Source of the DNA: Symbiodinium natans
Lineage: Eukaryota > Sar > Dinophyceae > Suessiales > Symbiodiniaceae
Length of the DNA: 59,401 nucleotides
Reading direction: 5' to 3'
Assembly: GCA_905221605.1 (NCBI GenBank)
Contig: CAJNDS010002372.1
Location: 404,712-464,112 of the forward strand
The notes beneath the pieces are model-generated. The model was not told where the DNA came from, ran no database searches, and saw nothing but the letters and a program-made list of their open reading frames with translations. The position numbers and the translations under genes were made by a program. Shown in pieces: positions 24,101 through 33,900 of this stretch. Each line of letters begins with the position of its first letter. The first letter of the stretch is position 1.

Positions 24101-26151
24101 GGAGGAGCCCTTCTGTGCACGAAAAGGGTTCAGGGTTTAGGGTTTAGGGTTTAGGGCTAGGGTTTAGGGTTTAGGGTTTAGGGTTTAGGGTTTAGGGTTT
24201 AGGGTTTAGGGTTTAGGGTTTAGGGTTTAGGGTTTAGGGTTTAGGGTTTAGGCTTGAAGTTTGGGGTTTAGGTTTGGGTGGGGTTTGGGGTTTGGTGTTT
24301 GGGGTTTTGGGGTTTTGGGGTTTTGGGGTTTTGGGGTTTTGGGGTTTTGGGGTTTTGGGGTTTTGGGGTTTTGGGGTTTTGGGGTTTGGGCTTTGGGGTT
24401 TAGCTTTCAGAGGGGTTTTGGGAGCCACCCACAATCAAAGGGTCTGGGTTGAGGGTTCAAGGTTTGGGGTTTATCAAGTTTTCGACTGTTGTTCTGCAGT
24501 TTTCAGGTCTTGCTACCTGCCAGTGTGTCTCTTAAAGGGTTAGGGGTTTTGGGCTTTTGGGGCCGTAGGGCTTAGGGATTTGGGCTTTCAGGGTTCAGGG
24601 GTTTGGTGCTTCCAGGGGTGGAGAGGTTTTAGGACTTAGGGGTATAAGGTTTAAGGTTTATAGTAGTGGGGCCCCCCAAGTCCTCTCAAACGGGCCAAAA
24701 TGAGGGACCCCTCAATCTCGGAAATCTCCATTTAGGGGTATATGGTTAGGTTTTAGGCTTTCAGGTCGGAGTTGTTTGGGTTAGTGCTGCGTGGGTTAAG
24801 TGGGTTGTTTAGGGCCTGCGCCCGAAACCCTCTGGTGGCTTGTCCTGCTTGCTGGCTTTGCCTCATTACTTTGGGGACCCTGTCTTCGTTTTTAACCCTT
24901 CCTACAACCCTCTCCAAAAAGAACCAGCGACGGCGAGGGGGATTGGGGTCAATTGTGGCCCAATTATGGCCCCCCATTTTGGGTACTCCTCATACGGCAC
25001 CGACTATTTGAGATACCCCTAAACCCTAAACCCTAAACCCTAAACCCTAAACCCTAAACCCCCCAATTTGGAGAACGCCCCCCCCCCCCCAATGCGATGC
25101 ATCGGCAGGAGATCCAGGACGAAGCCTTTCAGGGCCGGCTCTTTCGGCTCGGCCGGCCTGCAGTTGGGCTCTTGCTCTTTTGTGGGGGAGGGGGTAGGGG
25201 GGGGTTTAGGGTTTAGGGTTTAGGGTTTAGGGTTTAGGGTTTAGGGTTTAGGGTTTAGGGTTTAGGGTTTAGGGTTTAGGGTTTAGGGTTTAGTGGGGGT
25301 TTGTGAAACATCATGATTCCATTTGTTGGAGGGTTTCGGGTTTGGGCTTTGGGGGCTTGGCGGTTTTGGGAGGCATAGCGATGGCAATTCTGCATGCGCA
25401 GGCGTAAGATGGTATAGGATTTTGGTTTTTGTGTGGCCATGGCTGAGCGTCTGCCTGCACCAGCAACAAACTCAGGCAGTACTTGAAGCGTGTGTCCCTG
25501 ATTCTCCAGCCCAAAGAGCCTTCCGCACATAGAGACAAGGTTGAACCCCAAGCCCTCTCAGACTCAACCACCGCCAAACCCCCAAAGCACAGGTTTCGGG
25601 TTTGAAGTTGCGAGGCGACAACTTGGCGGGTGCGAAGCCCTAATCTCTTGCGCCCTGCAAAGAACTAAGCCCTGAAATCATAAAACCCTAAACGCCTAAA
25701 CCCGCAACCCACGAAACCCTCAAACCCCCATAAATCCTCCTAAGGCCCCATAAAGCCCATGAACCCCCCCGAAGCCCTCTGAAGCCCGAGATCCCGAAAA
25801 CCCGAAACCCCCCCCCCCCCCCCCCCCGAAAACCCCTAGAGCCCTTGAAGAATCCCTAAACCCTAAACCCTAAACCCTAAGCCCTGAATCCCTTGAGAAG
25901 CTGGAAGCTGGGCCTCGAGGGAAGCACTCCGCCAGGCGCACCTCGATGCTGGAGGCGGGACTTGTCTTCACGGCTTGGTCCTCCGATTTCAGGGTGTATT
26001 CTCTTGGGGTTTAGGGTTTCGGGTTTAGGGTTTAGGACTTAGGGTTTAGGGTTTAGGGTTTAGGGTTTAGGGCTTTTTCCTAAGCCCATGGCGCAGGCCA
26101 GCTCTATCTTTGGCTTGGAGCCGGAGCCGGACGCAGCTGGCTGACATTCCG
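6155..26151 (+). CDS. MFS sugar-porter family transporter, at least 20 small exons
   Basis: Twelve-helix membrane transporter of the major facilitator superfamily, sugar porter family; likely moves hexoses or related polyols. Exons: 6155-6218, 7002-7066 or 7072, 8608-8662, 10796-10856, 11028-11115, 12743-12781, 14203-14269, 14770-14800, 15207-15264, 16875-16905, 17685-17700, 17879-17953, 18509-18571, 18986-19050, 19615-19663, 20767-20841, 21564-21609, 21904-21941, 22176-22235, 22504-22601, 24037-24104, 25109-25151, then less certain tail exons near 25898-25956 and 26097-26151. Landmarks appear in protein order: FLRRYGG and DSQNFTPILFANC (first loop/TM2), AIGSLLTAMAPQLWVLILGR (TM3), LINGFGLGLNG then QYISEIAPPNARG (TM4/5), MPDTPR (for PESPRW), a charged central loop, DSVGRRVLLSYG, GPVTWIVSSEMYP, DMRARG, and VPETKGRTLEEIQ (the family's PETKGRTLEE). 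Junction phases match at nearly every step. Missing: TM1, the GRR segment after TM2, and pieces of TM5-7 and TM11. Substrate cannot be read from the sequence. Confidence 0.88.
6250..6350 (+). repeat. Higher-order tandem repeat from telomere-like units
   Basis: Three copies of a roughly 27-bp unit (aggtttagaatttaggga then tttata) with point differences, in the first intron after the 6155-6218 exon. Confidence 0.7.
10916..10993 (+). repeat. TTTAGGG array in sugar transporter intron
   Basis: Nearly perfect heptamers filling most of the short intron between 10856 and 11028. Confidence 0.9.
11517..11712 (+). repeat. (GA)n microsatellite
   Basis: Interrupted GA repeat of about 190 bases. It generates spurious Arg-Glu and Ser-Leu ORFs on the two strands. 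Confidence 0.95.
12815..12988 (+). repeat. Composite telomere-like array with nested variants
   Basis: Successive blocks of GGGGGTTT, then a 16-mer GGGTTTTTGAGGTTTA, then GGGTTTTTAAGGCTTA, then GGGCTTA. It follows the exon 12743-12781. Confidence 0.85.
17159..17246 (-). repeat. (CCCTAAA)12 array
   Basis: Perfect heptamer array in C-rich orientation, inside the sugar transporter intron 16906-17684. Confidence 0.97.
17777..17862 (-). repeat. CCCTAAA/CCCCAAA array at intron 3' end
   Basis: Block of CCCTAAA, then about six CCCCAAA, then CCCTAAA, immediately before the TTTTTTCAG acceptor at 17878. Confidence 0.95.
20880..21100 (+). repeat. (GGGTTTCTA)n nonamer array
   Basis: A telomere-like variant in which every unit carries the same TC insertion, starting about 40 bases after the exon 20767-20841. 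Confidence 0.93.
21627..21703 (+). repeat. TTTAGGG array
   Basis: G-rich orientation, just after the exon 21564-21609. Confidence 0.93.
23867..24010 (-). repeat. CCCTAAA/CCCCAAA degenerate array
   Basis: C-rich orientation, ending about 30 bases before the PETKGRTLEE exon at 24037. Confidence 0.9.
24124..24252 (+). repeat. TTTAGGG array, about 18 units
   Basis: One of the longest near-perfect arrays. It begins about 20 bases after the exon 24037-24104. Confidence 0.97.
24297..24388 (+). repeat. (GGGGTTTT)n octamer array
   Basis: About ten identical octamers, the same unit as ciliate (Oxytricha/Euplotes) telomeres, here as a local variant next to TTTAGGG. Confidence 0.95.
25016..25060 (-). 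repeat. (CCCTAAA)n array
   Basis: C-rich array preceding the tail exon at 25109. Confidence 0.95.
25202..25293 (+). repeat. (TTTAGGG)13 array
   Basis: G-rich array following the tail exon 25109-25151, mirroring the C-rich array at 25016-25060. Confidence 0.96.
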
Positions 26152-27979
26152 GTGAGACGGTTAAGTGCGCGTTTATTAACCCTTATGTAACCCCTAATCC
26201 TGAGCCCACTGCGATGTAAAGGATTTTGGGGCTCAGGCTGGTATAGAGCAGGGCTAGAGGGCCTAGAGTCTATAGGGAGCACCGAAATCCAAAGCCAACT
26301 CCTGAAGCGCCAGAGATAGGGGTTTAGGGTTTAGGGTTTAGGGTTTAGGTTTCAGGGTTTAGGATTTGGGGTTTAGGGTTAGGGTTTAGGGTAGCTTTAT
26401 TGCCCAACTCCCTCAAGGCCTTATTCCCTGAGCTCAGTGGATCAAAGTGCTCCCAAAGTGGAGCTCATCCATGGCACTGGGTCGAGTTGATGCGGCATGG
26501 GGTGTATAGAGTCCTAGGGTTTAGGGTTTCGGGTTAGGGTTTAGGGTCAGGGTTTAGGGTTAGGGTTTAGGGTTAGGGTTTAGGGCTTAGGGTTTAGGGT
26601 TTAGGGTTTATCGGGTTTCGATATCGGGTTTATACGGATTAGGGTTACGGGGGCCTAGGCTTTAGGATTTTGAGCTTAGGGTTGAGGGCTCATAGTTTCT
26701 AAGAAGAATTTCAGGGTTGAGGGTTTAGACTTGGGTTGATAGGGTCTACAGGGTTTGGAGCTCGCATCGCACCTGTTGCTTTGACCAACATGGCGGCCCT
26801 TGGGTTCAGGGTTTAGGGTTTAGGGTTTAGGGTTTAGGGTTTAGGGTTTAGGGTTTAGGGTTTAGGGTTTCAGGGTATTCGGGAGTTTGGGGTACTCGGG
26901 TGTTGGGGTTCATGGCGTTATGTTTTTGGGCATTAGAGTATGAGGGTTGAGGGCTTTGCCACTCTTCTTGACTGCGCCCAAATGCTCCCAAGCGCGCGAG
27001 CTCATCAACAAACAACGACAGATCACCTACTAAGAGCTGAGCTTTCCACACGTGGAGGCGGGAGTTTGGGGTTTGAGGTTTTGGACTCAGTGCCTCCTGG
27101 AGCTTCAAAGATTGCTTCGTGGCCGGCGCTCGATTGGGCTGCCAGCCACATCCGTTAATGTTCAAAAACGCGGGCCCAAGTACGAAATCCTGAGCACCCT
27201 AGCTGAACCCAAACCCGGAACCCTCAACCCCGAACTGTTATTCCCCAGCCGCAGGCCCCAAGCCCCCAACCCCTGAAACGCAACGAACACCGCCCTCCCA
27301 GAAAAGAAGCACCAAAAAGCTCACGACGGGTTCTAATCCAAAATGCACTCAGAATGCGTAAAATCCGCACTTCTCAACCCTAAACCCTAGCCCACTCTTG
27401 GGGGCCCTGCTTAGCCCCGCACCTTCTGAATCCACTTGATTTTGCCCTAAGCCTGAAAAGCCCTGCCTTGGGAACTGGGCCCGCATCGTTTAGGCTCCGT
27501 GACGCGCCACGAAAAGCAGAGTTGAGGGTTTTAAGGCTTTTCGTTGGTCTGGTATTTTTGAAGGTTTTGAACGTATTTCAAGGGCTTTTGAGTGTTAGGC
27601 TTTTTGGGGTTTGGGGCTTTGTGTTTAGGGTTTGGTGTTTGAAGGGACCAGGGTTTTTTGCATTCAGGCACCTTGCCCAAGTGGTCCCAGGTACGAAGCC
27701 AGGACCTGGCAGGGTCGTGGGTTCAATGTTTAGGGGTTTAGAGGTTCAGGGGTTCGTGGGTCAGGGCAGCCGGCGCTCGTCGAGCGATGCCTACACCCCC
27801 AAACGCTGTAAACGCTGCAAACTCTCAATTAGCTATGACTGGCCACGCCGGCTAAGCTCTATAGGTGGGTGAGGATATTTAAAAAGTGAGTGGGTTTAGG
27901 GATGGTATGTAGAGTAGAGGGCTAAGAGTTTAGAGGCTAAAGTTTACAGGGTTGAATCCAAGTTTGCCGCGCTGCCGAG
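26152..27979. other. Sugar transporter / mitochondrial carrier boundary region
   Basis: Holds the telomere-like array at 26800-26872, degenerate TTTAGGG at 26310-26395 and 26515-26610, and no clear gene. An ATG at 26790 followed by GCGGCCCTTGG and a gttcag donor-like site could start the downstream carrier, but the exon for the carrier's first repeat (normally P-x-x-T-x-x-N-Y-Q-Y-R) was not found between here and 27980. Confidence 0.35.
26800..26872 (+). repeat. TTTAGGG array
   Basis: Follows the ATG-containing candidate exon at 26790. Confidence 0.95.
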
Positions 27980-30900
27980 GCTCGCTGTGGGAGGAGGGAG
28001 GGATCCGCAGGCTGTACCAGGGCGTGCCCGGTGCCCATTGTGACGAAGTCAGGGTGGAGGGAGGGGTCGGGGGGGGGGGGGGCGGGGCACTGACTCGACC
28101 CTGGCACCATAACCCTGAACCCCCTTTTTTTGGGTGCGGCCCAGCTAGGATGGTGTAAGAAGAAAGCTACCGTTCGGCATGGCAAGAAAATGAATCTTCA
28201 TGTTGGTGAACCGGCAAGCTATAGAAGCTGGTTCTAGGTAGGAACCCATGGGCTCCTTGTAGGAAGTTTAGGGAGCATACTGGGCATCGAAGTCCCCCCC
28301 AATTCGCAGATCCTACACCCTGAGCCCTAAACCCAAAGCTCCCAGGCAGCTGGCGATTATTCAGGCTCCGCTCTCCCGCTTGGGCGATACAGTCAGGGGG
28401 CCCAGCCGGTTCTGAAGGAAACCCGTAGGGTTCAGGGGTTCACGTGCCTCTTTTTGTCTCTGCTTTGTCTGTCTCATGGTTCTTCTTCTTTATCTCACTC
28501 TCTCTCCCTCTCTCTCTCTCTCTCTCGTTTTTGTCCTTCTCTCCGTCTTTCTCGGCGGCTCTCTCTTTCTCGCTTTCTTTCTCACGTTCTTTCTCTGTCG
28601 GCGGCCCCGACCAATACCAAGCCAGGCATACAAAGCATCTCGAGCCCCCTCCCTCCCCCTCCCCCCTCCCGAGGCTGCAAACGCCGGAGCCGGGGCCCGA
28701 GCCGGTCGTTTTTAGCTTTTTGGCGTGGTCTTGGGATGAATGATGAGCTTAGGCTTAGGGGTTCGGGGTTTGGAAGGGCACCTTTTTGTAGAAACTGATT
28801 TAGGGCTTGAGCGTGTTGAGGATGTGGGGCCGTAGGGTGTGGAGTTCTTGTCTGCAACTGGCCGGGGGTTTTGGATCATGAGGAAGCCCAAGGCCTGTAT
28901 TATCAACCCTACACATCCTCAAACCCCGTAAACCCCACAAGCCCCCACCCCAAAGCACCCGAAACCCCTAGAAAAACCATTTCTCACATGCAATCCAGGT
29001 GCTGGTTCTGATGGATTTCTACTTTCCTGAGGCACGGTATTGGGTGCTTTCTCCGGGCCTCAACGCTATAAACCCTATAAACCCTAGTCCAACACTACCT
29101 GGGGGCCTTATTATTCTGGCAGCTGTGGATTGCCCTTTCCACACCATCTTTGTTTGTCATAGAGGTTACTTTGTCCCAGGGGCTCCCTAAGCCCTAAACC
29201 CGAAGCCAGAATCACCTATCTGCATGCTGATCTTCGAAATCTCCAGGTCCTGCAATCGCAAGAACGCTTAGACCAGAAAACGGTCAGACAAAAACGCCGG
29301 TGTCAGTTCTTGATTTGGTTTCAATGCGAACACGCGACAAGATAGTGCGGCTAACAATAAAAAACACCGCATCACGAAGTTTCCCAATGAGGCTGTCTGT
29401 TTTGTTGAATGCGCCTGCTTGTTTTCGGATCGGGGAGTTTTTGCCCCGCGTTTTTCTGATTGATGCTCGTGTGTTTTCTGAACACGCCGAGTGCGTTTTC
29501 TGACTCAGTCTTCCCGCTTTCTGATTGGAGCCTTCCGCGATGCCGTTTATCTGGCCACGTTTTTCAAACTCAGCCTTCCCCCCTCAGACCTACCAGCCCT
29601 GTGGCACCCGTCTTCCGTTTTTCAAATTTTATGGTTGAGGTTCTTGTGTTTCGGGATGGGATATGTTTAGGGTTAAGGTCAATGCCCATTGAGTCACAAA
29701 GGCCGGGCCCTCTCTTGCATTCTCAATCGTATAGGCCCTAAATCCTAAAGTTTCCCGGACTGTCTTGGCTTCCCCCAACTACCTTTGTGGTACTTGACTA
29801 TAACTTTAGATCTTTAGCCTTTTTGGGTTTCTTGGGTTTCTTAAGAAGGCAGCTAAAAAATTTAGTTTATAGCTACCCTCCTAAGTGCAGCCAAGCTACC
29901 AACCCCTGAGCCCTCCAGCAGCCTTGTCGGTGTGCAGGCGCCGCTGCCTTTAAAGACAGCAGCGGCGTCCACGGTCGGTGGCCTCAAGAAGCGGTTGAGG
30001 TCTAAGGGTTTAGGGTTTAGGGTTTAGGGTTTAGGGTTTAGGGTTTAGGGTTTAGGGTTTAGGGTTTAGGGTTTAGGGTTTAGGGTTTAGGGTTTAGGGT
30101 TTAGGTAGGGAGGGCTGAAGGGGGTTTGTGGCTTGAGGGCTTGCTTGGGATTGTTTAGGGTTTAGGTTTAGGGTTTAGGGTTTAGGGTTTAGGGTTTCAT
30201 GGTGTTGATGATACGGCTGGGAGCTTGTTGAGTCTCAGGTGTTTGTCGTGACTTCTTTGAGGCACGCAGGGCTAAAAGAAACTAGATTTGCCGAGTGCAT
30301 CCGGTAGGAACACGGAAACCCGAAACTCTAAACCCCCATCACCATTTCTTAGAACCCAAGCCCCTACCGGCCGAAAACCCCAACATAAAGCCCTTAAAGA
30401 CTGAAGCTCTAAACGATTAATTCTCGACAGCAGGAGGGACGCCTCGAAGACCCCTGAAAACCCCTAGTTAGACACCACAAACCCTTGCTTGGGGGTTTGG
30501 GGTCTGGGGTTTAGGGTTTGGGGTTTAGGGTTTAGGAACTATAAACCCTTAAACCCTTAAACCGTATTCAACACCCCCCCCCTCCCCCCCCCAAACCCTC
30601 AAAACTCCTAAGCCCCACCAAACCTCGAACCCAGGCAGCAGCCCTGTGGCGCATTGCGTTGACGCCGATCGACACGCTGAAGACCACGTACCAGGTGCAG
30701 AGCCGGATTTCTGTGCGCAGGGGCTCAGACTCAGGCCTGTTGAGGTCTATACTTTACGGGCGCATAAGCGACAGGATCAAAATCACCTCTTGCGTATTTA
30801 GCAGAGGGGGTAGTTGTTGTAGCTAAACGCCGAGGGTCGGGGGTCCGCTTCGGGGCTTGGTGGTGGGGTATAGCATCTACAGGCTTCCAAACTCAACGCC

Positions 30901-33900
30901 AATCTAGGGTTCAGGGTTGAGGCTTGAGGGTCTAGGGCTCTCTGTGACGACCCGAGCGCTGAACGTCAACCCTTACAAGAATCTCGAGTCTAAACCTCTA
31001 TAGACCTCTGATGGCGCTCGTAACCTAAACCCCCAAACTCCCGAATCTGAACTCTGCAAGTCATGCCGCAGGTGCGGGGTGAGAACGGCCTAGAGCTTCT
31101 CCTTGGCAGGGTCCGGAGGAACGGCCGGGGTGCCCGAACCGAAAGTCTTTCTCTGGTGTGTTTTTGGCGTTTTAGGGTTCTCATAGGCTCTGGGGCTGAG
31201 AGGTGCTGAAGAGACCACCCCTCAACAAGCCCTGACATGCTTTCGGGTTTAGGGTTTAGGGCGAGAGAACAAGGGGGTCTCGAATCATAGTCGATTGATT
31301 CTAGACCCTCAAGGGTTCAGCCTATGGTGGCATAGTGGGTCGAAAGTATAGAATTTAGGGTTTACGGGGCTTAAGGCTCAGAAGCTTAGAGGGTTCTGGG
31401 TTCATAAGTAGAATCCGGGCTTGGGATTAAGTAGGGGTTCGATGTTTAGGCTTCAGAGAGTTTGGAGTTTAGAGGGCTTTGGGTTAGTTCTGACCCAAAT
31501 TCTCAGTCGAGCTTGCAAAGCTTGGGACAAGCCCATGCAAGCAGAGTTGCTGAGAAGTCCTTCTCTGAACCCAATACAAATGCACCCTGGCGAGAGTGGG
31601 GACCTGTGGGGACTGCAATCCATAACGTGTACTAGGAGGGACTTCTAAATCTAAGTTCCCTAAACCCGAAACCCTAAGCCGAACCGCCCTAAACCCTAAG
31701 CCCTAAACCCAAAACCCTAAGCCCTAAACGATAAAATCCCGACCTCAAGGTCCAGGGGAGCTCTACGCAGGAGCGATTGCGAACTTCGCTGGCAACTGGG
31801 TCGGCTGGGGCCCTTGGTCGAGTGGTTTTGGGTTTAGGGTTTGGTTTAGGGTTTGGGGTTTGGGGTTTTGGGGTTTGGGGTTAGGGTTTTGGGTTTAGGG
31901 TAGCACTCAGCTAGAGGAAGTCCGACCCTGGTAATGTTATGTATCCTTCTGGTAATGTTATGTATCCTTGGCTTATGGTTTCTAGTTTTCGGCTCAGGGG
32001 TTCAGGGTTTAGGAATTTCCAGTTCAGGGTTTCGGGTTAGTGCTGGTTTCTGAAGCCTGCGCCCGAGGCAACTATCCCTACTTCGTGGTCTTCAACGCCT
32101 TAGACAGCGCTTGGACAGCTCTCCACTCAGAGAGGGCCAAACCCTAAACCCTAAACTACTCGAACCCGGACCCTTCTAGGTTCTTCTGCGATGCCAGAAA
32201 TTGACAGGGGCAAAGGAAGAAGGGCGCGAGAACTTTCGTTGGCCAACAAGTCATTTCCCCGAGCTAAATTAATGTCTACGCCGTTTTACACTTGGCGGAG
32301 TCTGCGATTGGGCTGTTGGGGTGCTAGGAGTCCAAGGGGAAAGGGGTGGGTCGAGCTTTCGTCCTGTCGCACCCTCGTTTCTGTTCGCCCGAGTCCAGTC
32401 CTTGTTCTTTAAGTCATAGACCCCCAAGAAGCATCCCACCAGCGCGGCCGCGCGGGCGGTCGTGAACCTGGCCTGCCCAAGATGTGGATGGGGATTTTCA
32501 GGGCAGCTTATTCAGGATAGGGTTTATCGGAAGGCTTCTGAAGGGTGTCCGTGTTTAAGGTTGCAGGTTTACAGGTCTGGAGGTTTTGAGGGGGCCAAAC
32601 CCTGCAAACGTCTGGCACGAGACCTCTGTACAAGTAGGGCCTGTAACAATCAGCTGGGGTACATGTATTTTGGGTGCGGAGGCGCGGGGGGGGCAGGTGA
32701 ATCACAATCACAGACGCCTCTGCGGCGTGCTGGCAGTTGGCCCGCCCCAAGGAGTAAGGTCCAGTGTCCACAGCCGCCTGGGACGACCGAAGGGTGGAAT
32801 GCATCGGGTTCGAAGGGCGTGTAAGGTCTGCGGGCCATATCATGATGCTACATCTGCCTTTGAGGGGATTATGGTATATAGTTTCGGACATATCTCCGGC
32901 AACATGAATTACAACGCAGCAGCAGACCCCCTCTCCCCCTTTTAGACTCCTGCACCCCAAGAACACCGATGCTGGTCACACACACACACACACACATATG
33001 GCCGCGTGCCAATATTAATTGCTTGTAACAGGGCCGCGGCCCACACACGCGACATACCCCGTTACAGAGGGTATGTATCAATGGCCGGGGTTTTGCGACA
33101 GACCTGTTTGCTGTTGTCTCAGGTTCCAAGTCTTGCTTATCGGGGGGTAAGTGTTCGTGAGTTTCAAGAAGCAAATATATGTATTCCTGAATTTGAAACC
33201 CACTTAAACTCTCAAAAGCTGAGTATGTGGAGTGGTTCCAAGTCTTGCTTATCGGGGGGTAAGTGCTCGTGAATTAAAAGAAGCTGTGAGGGTTCCAGGT
33301 CTTGCTTGTCGCGGCCAACCCCACTCAGTCCTCAACAGGGGGACTCTCTAGGCTTTAGGCAAGACACCCCCGAAGCCTGAAACCCGAAATGCCCCAAAAT
33401 CTGTGTTCATGCCTCCCGGCGCGCGACATACCCCGTTACAAGTGCGTTACATACCCGCGACAGACCAAACACAGTCTATTGCGACATCTGCGTAAGCAAC
33501 GTGCGCCCCAAATAGACGCATTATCGTCCTACCCCAATGCGCCCTGAGACCCGTTTTAGTATGTGTATATGTATATATACTATTATATCATATCATAAAA
33601 AAATATCATATACATGATACGAACGTGCGCGTGACAGAGGTCTGTAACAAGCCGGGCGTTACAGAGGTCTGTAACAGGTGGACGCGGGCGCGGGCCGCGA
33701 CAACCGGGGGTTTCGGCACACAGCCATATATATATATATATATATTCATTATATATATACACACATTATATATATATATATACACACATATACACATGCA
33801 TATCTTGTTCTTTCTGTATTTACTTGCTTCACGGTTTCGGGAACCCTCACAAACTGGAGCTTGATAGTCGGGCAGCTGCTCCCGGGAAGCCTTGGAGCCC

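Noticed and set aside
24234-24543. Open frames rich in Gly-Phe-Arg-Val-Leu-Trp or Asn-Pro-Lys (here and at many other places)
   Set aside because: They are direct translations of TTTAGGG, GGGGTTTT and CCCTAAA repeats with no other content.
30008-30105. Chromosome end or fused telomere
   Set aside because: Telomere-like units occur in both orientations all along the window with genes on both sides, so they are interstitial intron sequence rather than a terminus.
33120-33320. CRISPR array
   Set aside because: Only two full copies of about 50 bp and one fragment, irregular spacing, and a eukaryotic setting.
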